This document shows, piece after piece, positions 1 to 6,799 of a stretch of 30,746 nucleotides of DNA. The DNA lies in contig CAZUCD010000028.1 in assembly GCA_964618855.1 (NCBI GenBank), positions 1 to 30,746 on the forward strand. The letters run 5' to 3'. The stretch is from CAZUCD01 sp964618855. Lineage in GTDB: Bacteria > Sumerlaeota > Sumerlaeia > SLMS01 > JANRJK01. Positions within the stretch are counted from its first letter, which is position 1, and every line of letters begins with the position of its first letter. Below the pieces are notes generated by a model. It did no database searches. It was not told the origin of the DNA and saw only the letters and a program-made list of their open reading frames with translations. The position numbers were made by a program, and so were the translations under genes.

Positions 1-552
1 TTCGGGCTTCGGAACAAGTCGTCGGTGAGCTCTTGGTTCGGGAGGGGCGAGTTCATGATTACGATGGACTCCGGCGGAAACTTCTTCGTGCGCGAGTTCC
101 GCTTCGACCCGACTGATACGGTGCGGAATGCCGCGAGGCTGGGGCGGCAGGCCGCCGTGCTCACGATGAAGGCGCAGGTGGCGGGCGATCTGCTTGCGGC
201 CGGGCAGACCTCTGAGACGCTGGGTCTGCAGGATGCCGAGCTCCGGGAGTTCACCGCGGTGCTCGAGGCCGCCCGCAAGCGAGAGCAGGCGGCCCGCGAT
301 GCCTCCAACGCCGCCAAGGTGGGGGTGGCGGAGGCGCAGGGGGCCGTGACGGGGATTCGCGGCACGGGCGCCACGATTGCCAAGGGAGTGGCCGGCAGGA
401 AGGCCGCCGTCCTTGGCGTCATCGACACCACGCTCAAGACGGGGCTGGCGCCCACTCAGGCCCCGAAGACGACCACCGAGGCCGCCGTCATTTCGGGACT
501 CGCCAAGACCGACGACTACGTCAAGCTGCCCGAACTGCCCAAGCCGAAGTAG
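1..552 (+). CDS. Hypothetical protein, probably 5'-truncated by window edge
   Basis: The reading frame is open from the first base to a TAG stop at 550-552, so the true start may lie outside the window. Internal starts are GTG at 25 and ATG at 55, the latter preceded by a GGGAGGGG stretch about 6 nt upstream. The C-terminal two-thirds is rich in Ala, Glu, Lys and Arg and looks helical, possibly coiled coil, around residues 70-105 counted from the GTG. It then has a Gly/Ala-rich stretch and ends in a Pro/Lys tail (LPELPKPK). No membrane segment, signal peptide or known catalytic motif is visible. It converges on the membrane glycosyltransferase gene, with 9 bp between the stops. I do not recognise the family and propose no function. 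Codon use with G/C in third positions supports real coding. Confidence 0.6.
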   Translation, partial: FGLRNKSSVSSWFGRGEFMITMDSGGNFFVREFRFDPTDTVRNAARLGRQAAVLTMKAQVAGDLLAAGQTSETLGLQDAELREFTAVLEAARKREQAARDASNAAKVGVAEAQGAVTGIRGTGATIAKGVAGRKAAVLGVIDTTLKTGLAPTQAPKTTTEAAVISGLAKTDDYVKLPELPKPK

Positions 553-561
553 GCGCAGGGC

Positions 562-2163
562 TCATCGACGCTGCGGTGTGGAGGGCGAGCCAGAGAATTG
601 CAGCTCGCCCTCCTTCGCCGCGACGGCGCGGGATCGGGCAAGGGCGTCCGCCGAGCGGGGTGTGCCGGTGCCGTCGCGCGCGTCCAGTGCGGCCGAAAGC
701 GTCCTCCAGGCAAGCGAGGACTCCGGCGCGAGTTCGACGGCGCGCTCGGCGCGAAGGACGGCCTCCGCGGCATCGCCGGACTTGAGCGAGGCCAGGGCCG
801 CCACGCGCCACGATTCGCCCGATTCCGCATCCCTCGCAACGAGCAACACGGCCAGCCGCGCGGACTCCTCCGTGTCGCCGGGATGGCCGCGCATGAGCCC
901 CAGCACGATCACGCTTCGCATGGCGAACGGGGAGGGCTCCTCGGGAAGCGGCTGGAAGTTCGCGAGATTGAGGGAAAGCTCGTCGCGCCAGTCGTAGTGT
1001 CGCCGCCAGGCAAGGCCCCCCATAAGAAGGAGCACCATCATCGCGGGCACTGCGAACCGTGCCGTGGCGTTGGTCCCGAATCGGGCGCGAATGGCCGATG
1101 CCAGTGCCGCGGCGGCAAGCGCGACACCCGCGTGAGCGAAGTAGAGGAACCGCTCCGCGACGGGGTCGGGCATCGGCACAAGCTGGGAGTATGGCGCCAG
1201 GCCCGCGGCGATCCAAAGCGCGGCGGCGGCACCTGTGCGGGAGCGTAGCGCAACCCACAGGAGCGGGGCGGCGGACGCCGCGCATGCCGCAATGCCCAGG
1301 ACGATCCTCCCATCCGCGATGGTGGCGGAGGGCGCAAACTCATGGAAGGTCCGCAGGCGCACGGGCGCGAGCCACGCGGGGAGGTAAACCTCCCCCATGA
1401 TCCGCATGAAGTTCGCAACGCCGAGCACGAGGGAACCACCCAGGCGATCATAGGGACGGGCGGGAGCATGGAAAAGCACCCACAGCAACGCGCAGGGAAC
1501 CGCGGCAGCCGCGAGTGCGAGGAATGCGCGGGAGGCGGCCGCACGCCCGCCTCCCGGCTTTGTCGAAGCAGCCCACGCGAGCGCTGGGAGGATGACGAGG
1601 GCCGGTGCGGCGGATTCCTTCGACAGCAGCGCGAACGCGAACCACGCTGCAGCGCGGGGAAGACTCGCCGCGCCTCCGGCGCGCGGAACGAGGGCCAGCG
1701 CGGCGGCCAGCACCCCGGCGAGCGCGAGGATGTCCCCGCGGAAACCGGCGCAGTTCACGACTTCGCTCACGATGGGATGCACGCCGAAGAGGGCCCCGGC
1801 AGCGGCGGCCGTGCGCGCCCCGGCGCCGAGGCGGAACGCAAGCCGGGCCACGAGGGATGCGCAGAGCGCGTGGAGTGCGAGCTGGACCACGTGCGACACC
1901 CACGGGCGCAGGCCGAAAAGATTGATGTCGACAAGGTGCGTGAGGGTCGTGATCGGCCGGTAGGAGTACTGCCCCGTTACCGTGTTGTAGACGCCGGGGT
2001 CCGCGAGGGCCGCCACGGCGGACCATGAGTGCATCGCGAGCCGCTTCACCATGAGCGCGTTGCTGTCCACGGCGTAGGGAATGAGGAGGATGGGGGCGAA
2101 TGCGACGATGGCCGCGGCGGCGGCGATGGCGGCCGGTCGGGCCTCTCCCGCCGGAGGTTTCAT
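562..2163 (-). CDS. TMTC-like integral membrane glycosyltransferase with C-terminal TPRs
   Basis: This 533-residue protein has about ten hydrophobic segments followed by a soluble C-terminal third. Residues 68-91 (YRPITTLTHLVDI onward) and 129-147 (HPIVSEVVNCAGFRGDILA) match the RP..T and HP..TE.V....GR.D.LA motifs of the TMTC family. In eukaryotes TMTC proteins are O-mannosyltransferases using dolichyl-phosphate-mannose; bacterial relatives are mostly uncharacterised GT-C membrane proteins. Residues from about 420 onward contain tetratricopeptide-like helices, including a clear unit around AEAVLRAERAVELAPESS. The start is the ATG at 2163-2161, which overlaps the stop of the upstream radical SAM gene as ATGA, implying translational coupling. 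The open frame extends further upstream, but only within the radical SAM gene. The usual DD pair of the first extracytoplasmic loop appears reduced to one Asp (PYAVDSN, residues 29-35). Family placement is good; donor and acceptor are unknown. Confidence 0.82.
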   Translation of the reverse strand: MKPPAGEARPAAIAAAAAIVAFAPILLIPYAVDSNALMVKRLAMHSWSAVAALADPGVYNTVTGQYSYRPITTLTHLVDINLFGLRPWVSHVVQLALHALCASLVARLAFRLGAGARTAAAAGALFGVHPIVSEVVNCAGFRGDILALAGVLAAALALVPRAGGAASLPRAAAWFAFALLSKESAAPALVILPALAWAASTKPGGGRAAASRAFLALAAAAVPCALLWVLFHAPARPYDRLGGSLVLGVANFMRIMGEVYLPAWLAPVRLRTFHEFAPSATIADGRIVLGIAACAASAAPLLWVALRSRTGAAAALWIAAGLAPYSQLVPMPDPVAERFLYFAHAGVALAAAALASAIRARFGTNATARFAVPAMMVLLLMGGLAWRRHYDWRDELSLNLANFQPLPEEPSPFAMRSVIVLGLMRGHPGDTEESARLAVLLVARDAESGESWRVAALASLKSGDAAEAVLRAERAVELAPESSLAWRTLSAALDARDGTGTPRSADALARSRAVAAKEGELQFSGSPSTPQRR

Positions 2164-3248
2164 GCCCCGCGGAGGCGTTCCGCGAGGATGGTCGAGAGCG
2201 GCCGCCGGAAGTTGCACGACTTGATGCGACAGGCGGCCTCGCAGGCGTGGATCTCCTCGCGGCGCCCGCGAGCGGCATTTCCGGTCCAGATGTCGCGCGG
2301 ATGGGAGGAGCGCACGCTGCCGATCGCGGCCATTGTGTCGCAGAGCCGGACGTCGCCGTTGGCGTCGATGTCGAAGTGCGCGACGCCAACCTTGCACGGA
2401 ATGTCGATCGGCGCCTCGGGGTCCTTCAGGTAGCGGCGCATCCACTCCATCTGCTCGATGGAGTTCGTGATGGGGGCGCGCGCGCGCTTGAGGGCAATCA
2501 GTGCATCGATGCCGCGGTCGATCTTGCCGCCATCGGAGTCCCAGTAGGGACTCTTCGTAAACCAGCCCGGCTCGTAGTCTGAGTTGCCGCTCTCGAAGTA
2601 GAGAATCTGGAACGTGATGCCGTCGAGCCCGTGCTCCGCGACCCACCGGACCATCTCCGGGGCATGGTCGATGTTGTAGCCCATCAGGATGGCGTTGATG
2701 CCCATGCGGTAGGGGCGGCCGGGGAGGTTGAGCTGCTCGATGGCGGCGAAGATCTTCTGCGCGGAGTTGTCGCTCCCCCGAGTCTCGTTGTGCTTCGCGG
2801 GGTCGAGGTGGTTGAGCGAGAAGCTGATGAGGTCGAGCGGTCGCGTTGGCAGCGCAGCGACCTCAAGGACCTGCTCGATTCGGCGCGGGGGGAGGAGCGA
2901 GCCATTCGTCACCGTCATGGCCTTGATGCCGAGGCGGTCGCACTCGCGGATGAGGTCGAAGATCTCGTTGCGCAGGAAGGGCTCGCCGCCGGTGAGGCCG
3001 AGTTGGAAGGGGCCGAGCCACTCGCGGAGTTGCGCGAGGAGGCGTTTCATCTCGTCGAGCGAGAGCTCGTTGGCCTTTTCGCTGTCCGGGGTCTTCCAGT
3101 AGGCGCAGGTGGGGCAGCGCAGGTTGCAACGGTTGGTGAGGGAGAGGGTGATGCTGGTCGGCTTCACAAAGTCGCCATCGGTGGCATAGGCGAGCGGCTC
3201 CGCGAGGCGGCGGGCGAACTTGCGTGCGTCGATGGCGAGCGATCCCAT
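2160..3248 (-). CDS. Radical SAM protein with SPASM-like C-terminal cysteines
   Basis: This 362-residue protein carries the radical SAM signature C41-x3-C45-x2-C48 (CNLRCPTC), which binds a 4Fe-4S cluster for reductive cleavage of S-adenosylmethionine. The GGEP motif that contacts the SAM amino group is at 87-90. A cysteine-rich C-terminal region (C285, C303, C336, C340, C345) resembles a SPASM or twitch extension holding auxiliary Fe-S clusters, as in peptide- and protein-modifying members. The start is ATG at 3248-3246, with an AGGG-type ribosome binding site about 8-10 nt upstream. The frame stays open into the divergent glycosylase gene, but that stretch has no family similarity. It is the first gene of a two-gene unit, coupled through ATGA to the TMTC-like gene. 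No precursor peptide is visible nearby, so the substrate is unknown. It is divergent from the uracil-DNA glycosylase gene, with 78 bp between starts. Confidence 0.88.
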   Translation of the reverse strand: MGSLAIDARKFARRLAEPLAYATDGDFVKPTSITLSLTNRCNLRCPTCAYWKTPDSEKANELSLDEMKRLLAQLREWLGPFQLGLTGGEPFLRNEIFDLIRECDRLGIKAMTVTNGSLLPPRRIEQVLEVAALPTRPLDLISFSLNHLDPAKHNETRGSDNSAQKIFAAIEQLNLPGRPYRMGINAILMGYNIDHAPEMVRWVAEHGLDGITFQILYFESGNSDYEPGWFTKSPYWDSDGGKIDRGIDALIALKRARAPITNSIEQMEWMRRYLKDPEAPIDIPCKVGVAHFDIDANGDVRLCDTMAAIGSVRSSHPRDIWTGNAARGRREEIHACEAACRIKSCNFRRPLSTILAERLRGA

Positions 3249-3326
3249 GCGCGGCACCCTGCCAGCACGGGCTGGCCAAGACGAGACCAATTGCGGGCGG
3301 GGGGGGCGGAGCATGACGGTCCCGGC

Positions 3327-4124
3327 ATGTCCACCAATGATGAAGCCGTTCCCTCCCCCCGCGCGCAGGCGCGCAAGCTCCGCGCGATGGGGTTTGTGGC
3401 ATTGGAAGAGGCGCCCCCCGCCGTCGAGGCGGTCCCTGCGCCGATTCCCCCCCGGGCTCCGGCGCAGCAGGCGGCGCGGCGTGCGGCCGCATCCGCAACC
3501 GCACAACATGCGACGACGCTCGCCATCGACCTCGCGGGACCGGCGCTCGGGGAGTCCGCGCGCCGCGAAAAGCTGGATGCCATCGCGGGGGAGATCGCGG
3601 CTTGCCGGGCATGCCACCTGTGCGAGGCGCGCACGAGGACCGTGCCGGGCACCGGCACACCGACGGCCGAGTTGATGTTCATCGGCGAGGGTCCCGGCGC
3701 GGAGGAGGACAAGTCGGGGGAACCGTTTGTCGGCGCGGCGGGCCAGCTCCTGACGAAAATCATCGCGGCGATGACCCTCTCGCGCGAGCAGGTGTTCATC
3801 GCGAACATCGTGAAGTGCCGCCCTCCCGGCAACCGCACGCCGACGCCGGACGAGATGGCCGCCTGCGTGCCCTACCTCGGGCGGCAGATCGCCGTCGTGC
3901 GCCCGCGGGTGATCGTCACCCTGGGCATGACCGCGCTCCGGGGCCTGTTCCCTACGGCGGAACTGCCCGGCATCACGCGCGCACGCGGCCAGTGGATGAA
4001 ACTCGGGGAGATCGACGTAATGCCCACCCTCCACCCGGCGTACCTGCTGCGCAACCCGGCCGCCAAGCGCGACGTCTGGGCGGACGTGCAGGCCGTGATG
4101 AAGCGGCTGGGGATCGGGGGGTAG
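3327..4124 (+). CDS. Uracil-DNA glycosylase, family 4 (Fe-S type)
   Basis: This 265-residue protein would excise uracil from DNA to start base excision repair in the cytoplasm. Motif A appears as GEGPGAEEDKSGEPFVG (120-136) and the second active-site motif as HPAYLLR (236-242). The four cysteines typical of the thermostable family 4 enzymes are present at 93, 96, 164 and 180, with the last two 16 residues apart as in that family and one of them in IVKCRPPGNR. About 85 N-terminal residues rich in Ala and Pro precede the catalytic domain and look disordered; such tails occur in some family members. The start is ATG at 3327; no strong Shine-Dalgarno sequence is seen. It is divergent from the radical SAM gene and convergent with the glycosyltransferase gene (33 bp between stops). 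Confidence 0.93.
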   Translation: MSTNDEAVPSPRAQARKLRAMGFVALEEAPPAVEAVPAPIPPRAPAQQAARRAAASATAQHATTLAIDLAGPALGESARREKLDAIAGEIAACRACHLCEARTRTVPGTGTPTAELMFIGEGPGAEEDKSGEPFVGAAGQLLTKIIAAMTLSREQVFIANIVKCRPPGNRTPTPDEMAACVPYLGRQIAVVRPRVIVTLGMTALRGLFPTAELPGITRARGQWMKLGEIDVMPTLHPAYLLRNPAAKRDVWADVQAVMKRLGIGG

Positions 4125-4157
4125 CGACGTGGCACGGGCCGGAGGTTGGCGCCACCC

Positions 4158-5270
4158 TTAGGGATGCGCAACGCGCTCGTAGAAGGCCAGCGTCTTCTCC
4201 ACCAGCACATCCTCGGTGAAGTTGGCGCGGATGTGTTCGCGGGCGCCGGCGGGGAGGGTTTCGCGCAGGGCGGGCTCGTCCATGATGCGGCGCATGGCGG
4301 CGGCGAGCGCCTCGGGATTGTCCGGGGGGACGAGGAGGCCGGTGCGTTCGTGGATGACGGACTCGGGGATGCCGCCGACGCGGGTGGCGACGACGGGGAG
4401 GCCGACGGCAAGGGCCTCGAGGATCGCCGTGCCGAGCCCCTCGTCGCGCGAGGGTAGAACATAGGCGTCGAGCGCGGAGAGGAACTGGGGCACATCCTGT
4501 CGGAAGCCGAGGAAGGCGACGGCGTCGGGGCCGAGCGCGAGCTGCCGCGCCAGGGCCTCGAGGGCAGCCCGCTCGCTGCCGTCGCCGGCAAGTGCGAGGA
4601 AGGCGCGCGGATGCGTGCCGCGAACGAGTGCGAACGCGCGCAGCAGGGTGTCGAGCGCCTTCTCAGGCCGGAGGCGCGCGGAGACGCCCCACAGGAATGC
4701 GCCCTCCGGCATGGTGGAAAGCTCGGCGCGGACACTCGTCGCGCAGCGGCCCGAGTAGCGCGAGAGGTCTGGCACGGAGTGGATCGCGATCCGCGGCCGG
4801 TCGGCGATGCCGGGGAAGGCGGCGATTTCCCGCTCGATGAAGTCGCTGATGCCGATGAAGGCGTCGATGCGTCCGTAGAGCCAGCGGTTCGGGACGCTGG
4901 GCCTCCATGGGAAGATGTTGTGCTTGGTGCGGATGACCGGCGGGAACTTCGCACGGCGGGACTTGAGCGCGACGACGAGCCATGTGTCCTGGCTGCCGTG
5001 GGTGTGGATCAGGTCGGGCTCGAAGCGGTCGATGTCTGAGGCGAGCCTCGCGAGGTCCGCGAGGAAGATGGGCAGGAGGACCGGGGGGCGCATGCGGTAG
5101 CCCGGCCAGACCTGGACGCCGTCATCGCTGCAGCGGCGGGCGAGTTCTGCACCCTGCGGCGCGGCGAGGGCGACCTCGTGCCCCGCGCGCCGCGCACCGC
5201 GCATCTCCACGAGGATGCGGTTGGACTGGCCGCCCCATCCGCGGAGCATGTTGGTGTGGAGGATGCGCAG
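4158..5270 (-). CDS. Glycosyltransferase family 4 (GT-B fold)
   Basis: This protein of about 370 residues has the GT4 layout: an N-terminal acceptor domain beginning RILHTN and GWGGQSNR, a central DLIHTHGS segment, then the nucleotide-sugar domain with ARLRPEKALD, LAGDG, and the E-x7-E motif (PSRDEGLGTAILEA), followed by VGGIPE. It should transfer a sugar from an NDP donor to a lipid-linked or surface glycan on the inner face of the membrane. The first ATG is at 5249, but starting there removes the first beta strand. Family members commonly begin with (M)RILHTN followed by a glycine-rich loop, which points to the CTG at 5270 as the start. No good Shine-Dalgarno sequence is visible. The frame is open, without ATG, GTG or TTG, back to the argD TGA, passing through a palindromic repeat. 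It is downstream of argD on the same strand; ArgD has no obvious functional link. Confidence 0.85.
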   Translation of the reverse strand: MRILHTNMLRGWGGQSNRILVEMRGARRAGHEVALAAPQGAELARRCSDDGVQVWPGYRMRPPVLLPIFLADLARLASDIDRFEPDLIHTHGSQDTWLVVALKSRRAKFPPVIRTKHNIFPWRPSVPNRWLYGRIDAFIGISDFIEREIAAFPGIADRPRIAIHSVPDLSRYSGRCATSVRAELSTMPEGAFLWGVSARLRPEKALDTLLRAFALVRGTHPRAFLALAGDGSERAALEALARQLALGPDAVAFLGFRQDVPQFLSALDAYVLPSRDEGLGTAILEALAVGLPVVATRVGGIPESVIHERTGLLVPPDNPEALAAAMRRIMDEPALRETLPAGAREHIRANFTEDVLVEKTLAFYERVAHP

Positions 5271-5275
5271 GGGAC

Positions 5276-5360
5276 GGGGTTCGGGAATGGGGGATCGGGG
5301 ATCGGGATTCGGGAATCGGGCGTCCCATGGGGACTCCCGGTTGCCGAATCCCGAATCCCG
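5276..5360. repeat. GGGATTCGGG-type palindromic intergenic repeat
   Basis: A cluster of GGGAATGG / GGGATCGG / GGATTCGGG units leads into a 17-nt arm at 5303-5319 (CGGGATTCGGGAATCGG). Its reverse complement recurs at 5344-5360 with 16 of 17 positions matching, around a 24-nt loop. The right arm ends 6 nt from the argD stop codon, so a transcript of argD plus the glycosyltransferase gene would carry a strong hairpin between them. No T-run follows on either strand, so it does not look like a simple intrinsic terminator. Similar GGGATTCGGGATTC intergenic repeats are scattered in other GC-rich bacteria. Whether it protects the argD mRNA, attenuates the downstream gene or is inert cannot be told from here. 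Confidence 0.8.
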
Positions 5361-5366
5361 GGCGTC

Positions 5367-6599
5367 TCAGGTGCGGGTTCTTGCGAACTCGTCCACGGCG
5401 GCGGCGAGGCGGTCGGCGCCCTCGTTGACCTGGTCCTCCGTGAGGATCAGGGGTGGGACGAGTCGGACGACGTCGTTGCCGGCCGTGGTGAGGAGGAGTC
5501 CGTGCTTCGCAGCGATGCGCGGCATGTCGAGGACGGGGCGCTTCATGACGAGGCCCTGCATGAGGCCCATGCCGCGGATGTGGTCGCACAGGTCTGCGTG
5601 GCGTTCGAGGATGCCCTGGAGGCGGCCCCAGAGCTTGCAGCCCAGGCGGCCGACCTCGGCCTGAAGCGCCTTGTCGAACAGGAGGCCGCATGCGGCGAGC
5701 CCCGCGGCGCATGCGAGCGGGTTGCCGCCGAAGGTGGTGCCGTGGCTGCCCTTGGTGAAGGCGTCGGCGAACTCGCCGCGCGCGAGGACCGCGCCGATCG
5801 GGAAGCCGCCGCCGAGCGCCTTCGCGACCGTGACGCAGTCAGGTTCGATCCCGGCGTGCTGGAAGGCGAAGGACTTGCCGGTGCGGCCCATGCCGCACTG
5901 CACCTCGTCGGCGACGAGCATGGCGTTGCGCCTGGTGCAGCGCTCGCGGAGGCCCTGCTGGAACTCTTTCGTCGCGGTGGCGACGCCGCTGTTGCCCTGA
6001 ATGGGCTCGTACATGACGCAGCAGACGGTGTCGTCCCAGACCTTGTCCACGGACTCGAGGCTGTTGTACTCGGCGAAGACGACGCCGGGGAGGAGGGGCT
6101 CGAAGCCCTCGCGGAACTTGGGGTTGTGGGTCGCGGTGAGGGCGCCGTAGGTGCGGCCGTGAAACCCTCCGGTGAAGACCAGGATGGTGGTGCGCGGCTT
6201 GCCGCCCTGCCTGAAGGTCCAGTAGCGGGCGAGCTTCATTGCGGTCTCTGCGGTCTCGGCGCCCGTGTTGCACATGAAGGCCTTGTCCATCCCGGCCTCG
6301 GCGCAGAGCGCCTCCGCGAGCTCGATCGACGGCTCGTTGAGATGGATGTTGGAGGTGTGCATCAGCGTCTCGGCCTGCCGGCCGATGGCACGGACGATGG
6401 CCGGGTGGCAGTGGCCGAGGTTGTTCGTGGCGATGCCCGCGAGGAAATCGAGGTAGCGGTTGCCGTCGGCGTCCCACGCGTAGGCGCCTTCGCCGCGGAC
6501 GATCGTGATCTCGCGATCGCCGTAGGTGTTCATCATGACGCGGTTGGCGCGCTCGCGGAGCCTTGCGCCGACGCTCGGCGCCTCAGTGGTTGCATGCAT
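5367..6599 (-). CDS. argD: Acetylornithine aminotransferase (ArgD family)
   Basis: This 410-residue protein is a class III PLP aminotransferase. The phosphate-binding NTGAETAETA segment is at 111-120, with a FHGRT motif at 146-150. The PLP-ring Asp is in ADEVQCGMGRTG (D231) and the Schiff-base lysine is K260 in TVAKALGGG. The HGTTFGGNPLA segment near residue 285 is typical of ArgD and succinylornithine aminotransferases. The family converts N-acetylglutamate semialdehyde and glutamate to N-acetylornithine and 2-oxoglutarate in arginine synthesis, and related members work in lysine or ornithine metabolism. The start is ATG at 6599-6597, with no clear Shine-Dalgarno sequence. No other arg gene is in the window, so the exact substrate rests on family similarity. 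The GT4 gene lies downstream on the same strand beyond a palindromic repeat. Confidence 0.93.
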   Translation of the reverse strand: MHATTEAPSVGARLRERANRVMMNTYGDREITIVRGEGAYAWDADGNRYLDFLAGIATNNLGHCHPAIVRAIGRQAETLMHTSNIHLNEPSIELAEALCAEAGMDKAFMCNTGAETAETAMKLARYWTFRQGGKPRTTILVFTGGFHGRTYGALTATHNPKFREGFEPLLPGVVFAEYNSLESVDKVWDDTVCCVMYEPIQGNSGVATATKEFQQGLRERCTRRNAMLVADEVQCGMGRTGKSFAFQHAGIEPDCVTVAKALGGGFPIGAVLARGEFADAFTKGSHGTTFGGNPLACAAGLAACGLLFDKALQAEVGRLGCKLWGRLQGILERHADLCDHIRGMGLMQGLVMKRPVLDMPRIAAKHGLLLTTAGNDVVRLVPPLILTEDQVNEGADRLAAAVDEFARTRT

Positions 6600-6799
6600 G
6601 GGGAGGGGGTGTTCCGTGCTTGGACTTGATTCGGTAAGGGACGGGCCGGGAGGGTGATGCCGTCAAGTCGGATGACTGTCGTTGGGCCGCGCCCGGAGCG
6701 AGCAAGACGCTGTTTTCCCCAAGTGAAGCGCTTTCCTTCCCGGCGGGCTGCGCGGCAATCGCCGGGTCCGCGTGGGCGTCCTGGCGCCTGGCGGGGCGT

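Noticed and set aside
3249..4034. N-terminal extension of the radical SAM frame into the uracil-DNA glycosylase gene
   Set aside because: The extension is antisense to a clear family 4 glycosylase and precedes a good start at 3248.
5303..5360. Palindrome after argD as an intrinsic terminator
   Set aside because: 24-nt loop and no T-run on either strand; better described as a repeat element.
5178..6629. Plus-strand open frame of 483 codons opposite argD
   Set aside because: Antisense of a certain PLP enzyme; its translation has no recognisable domain.
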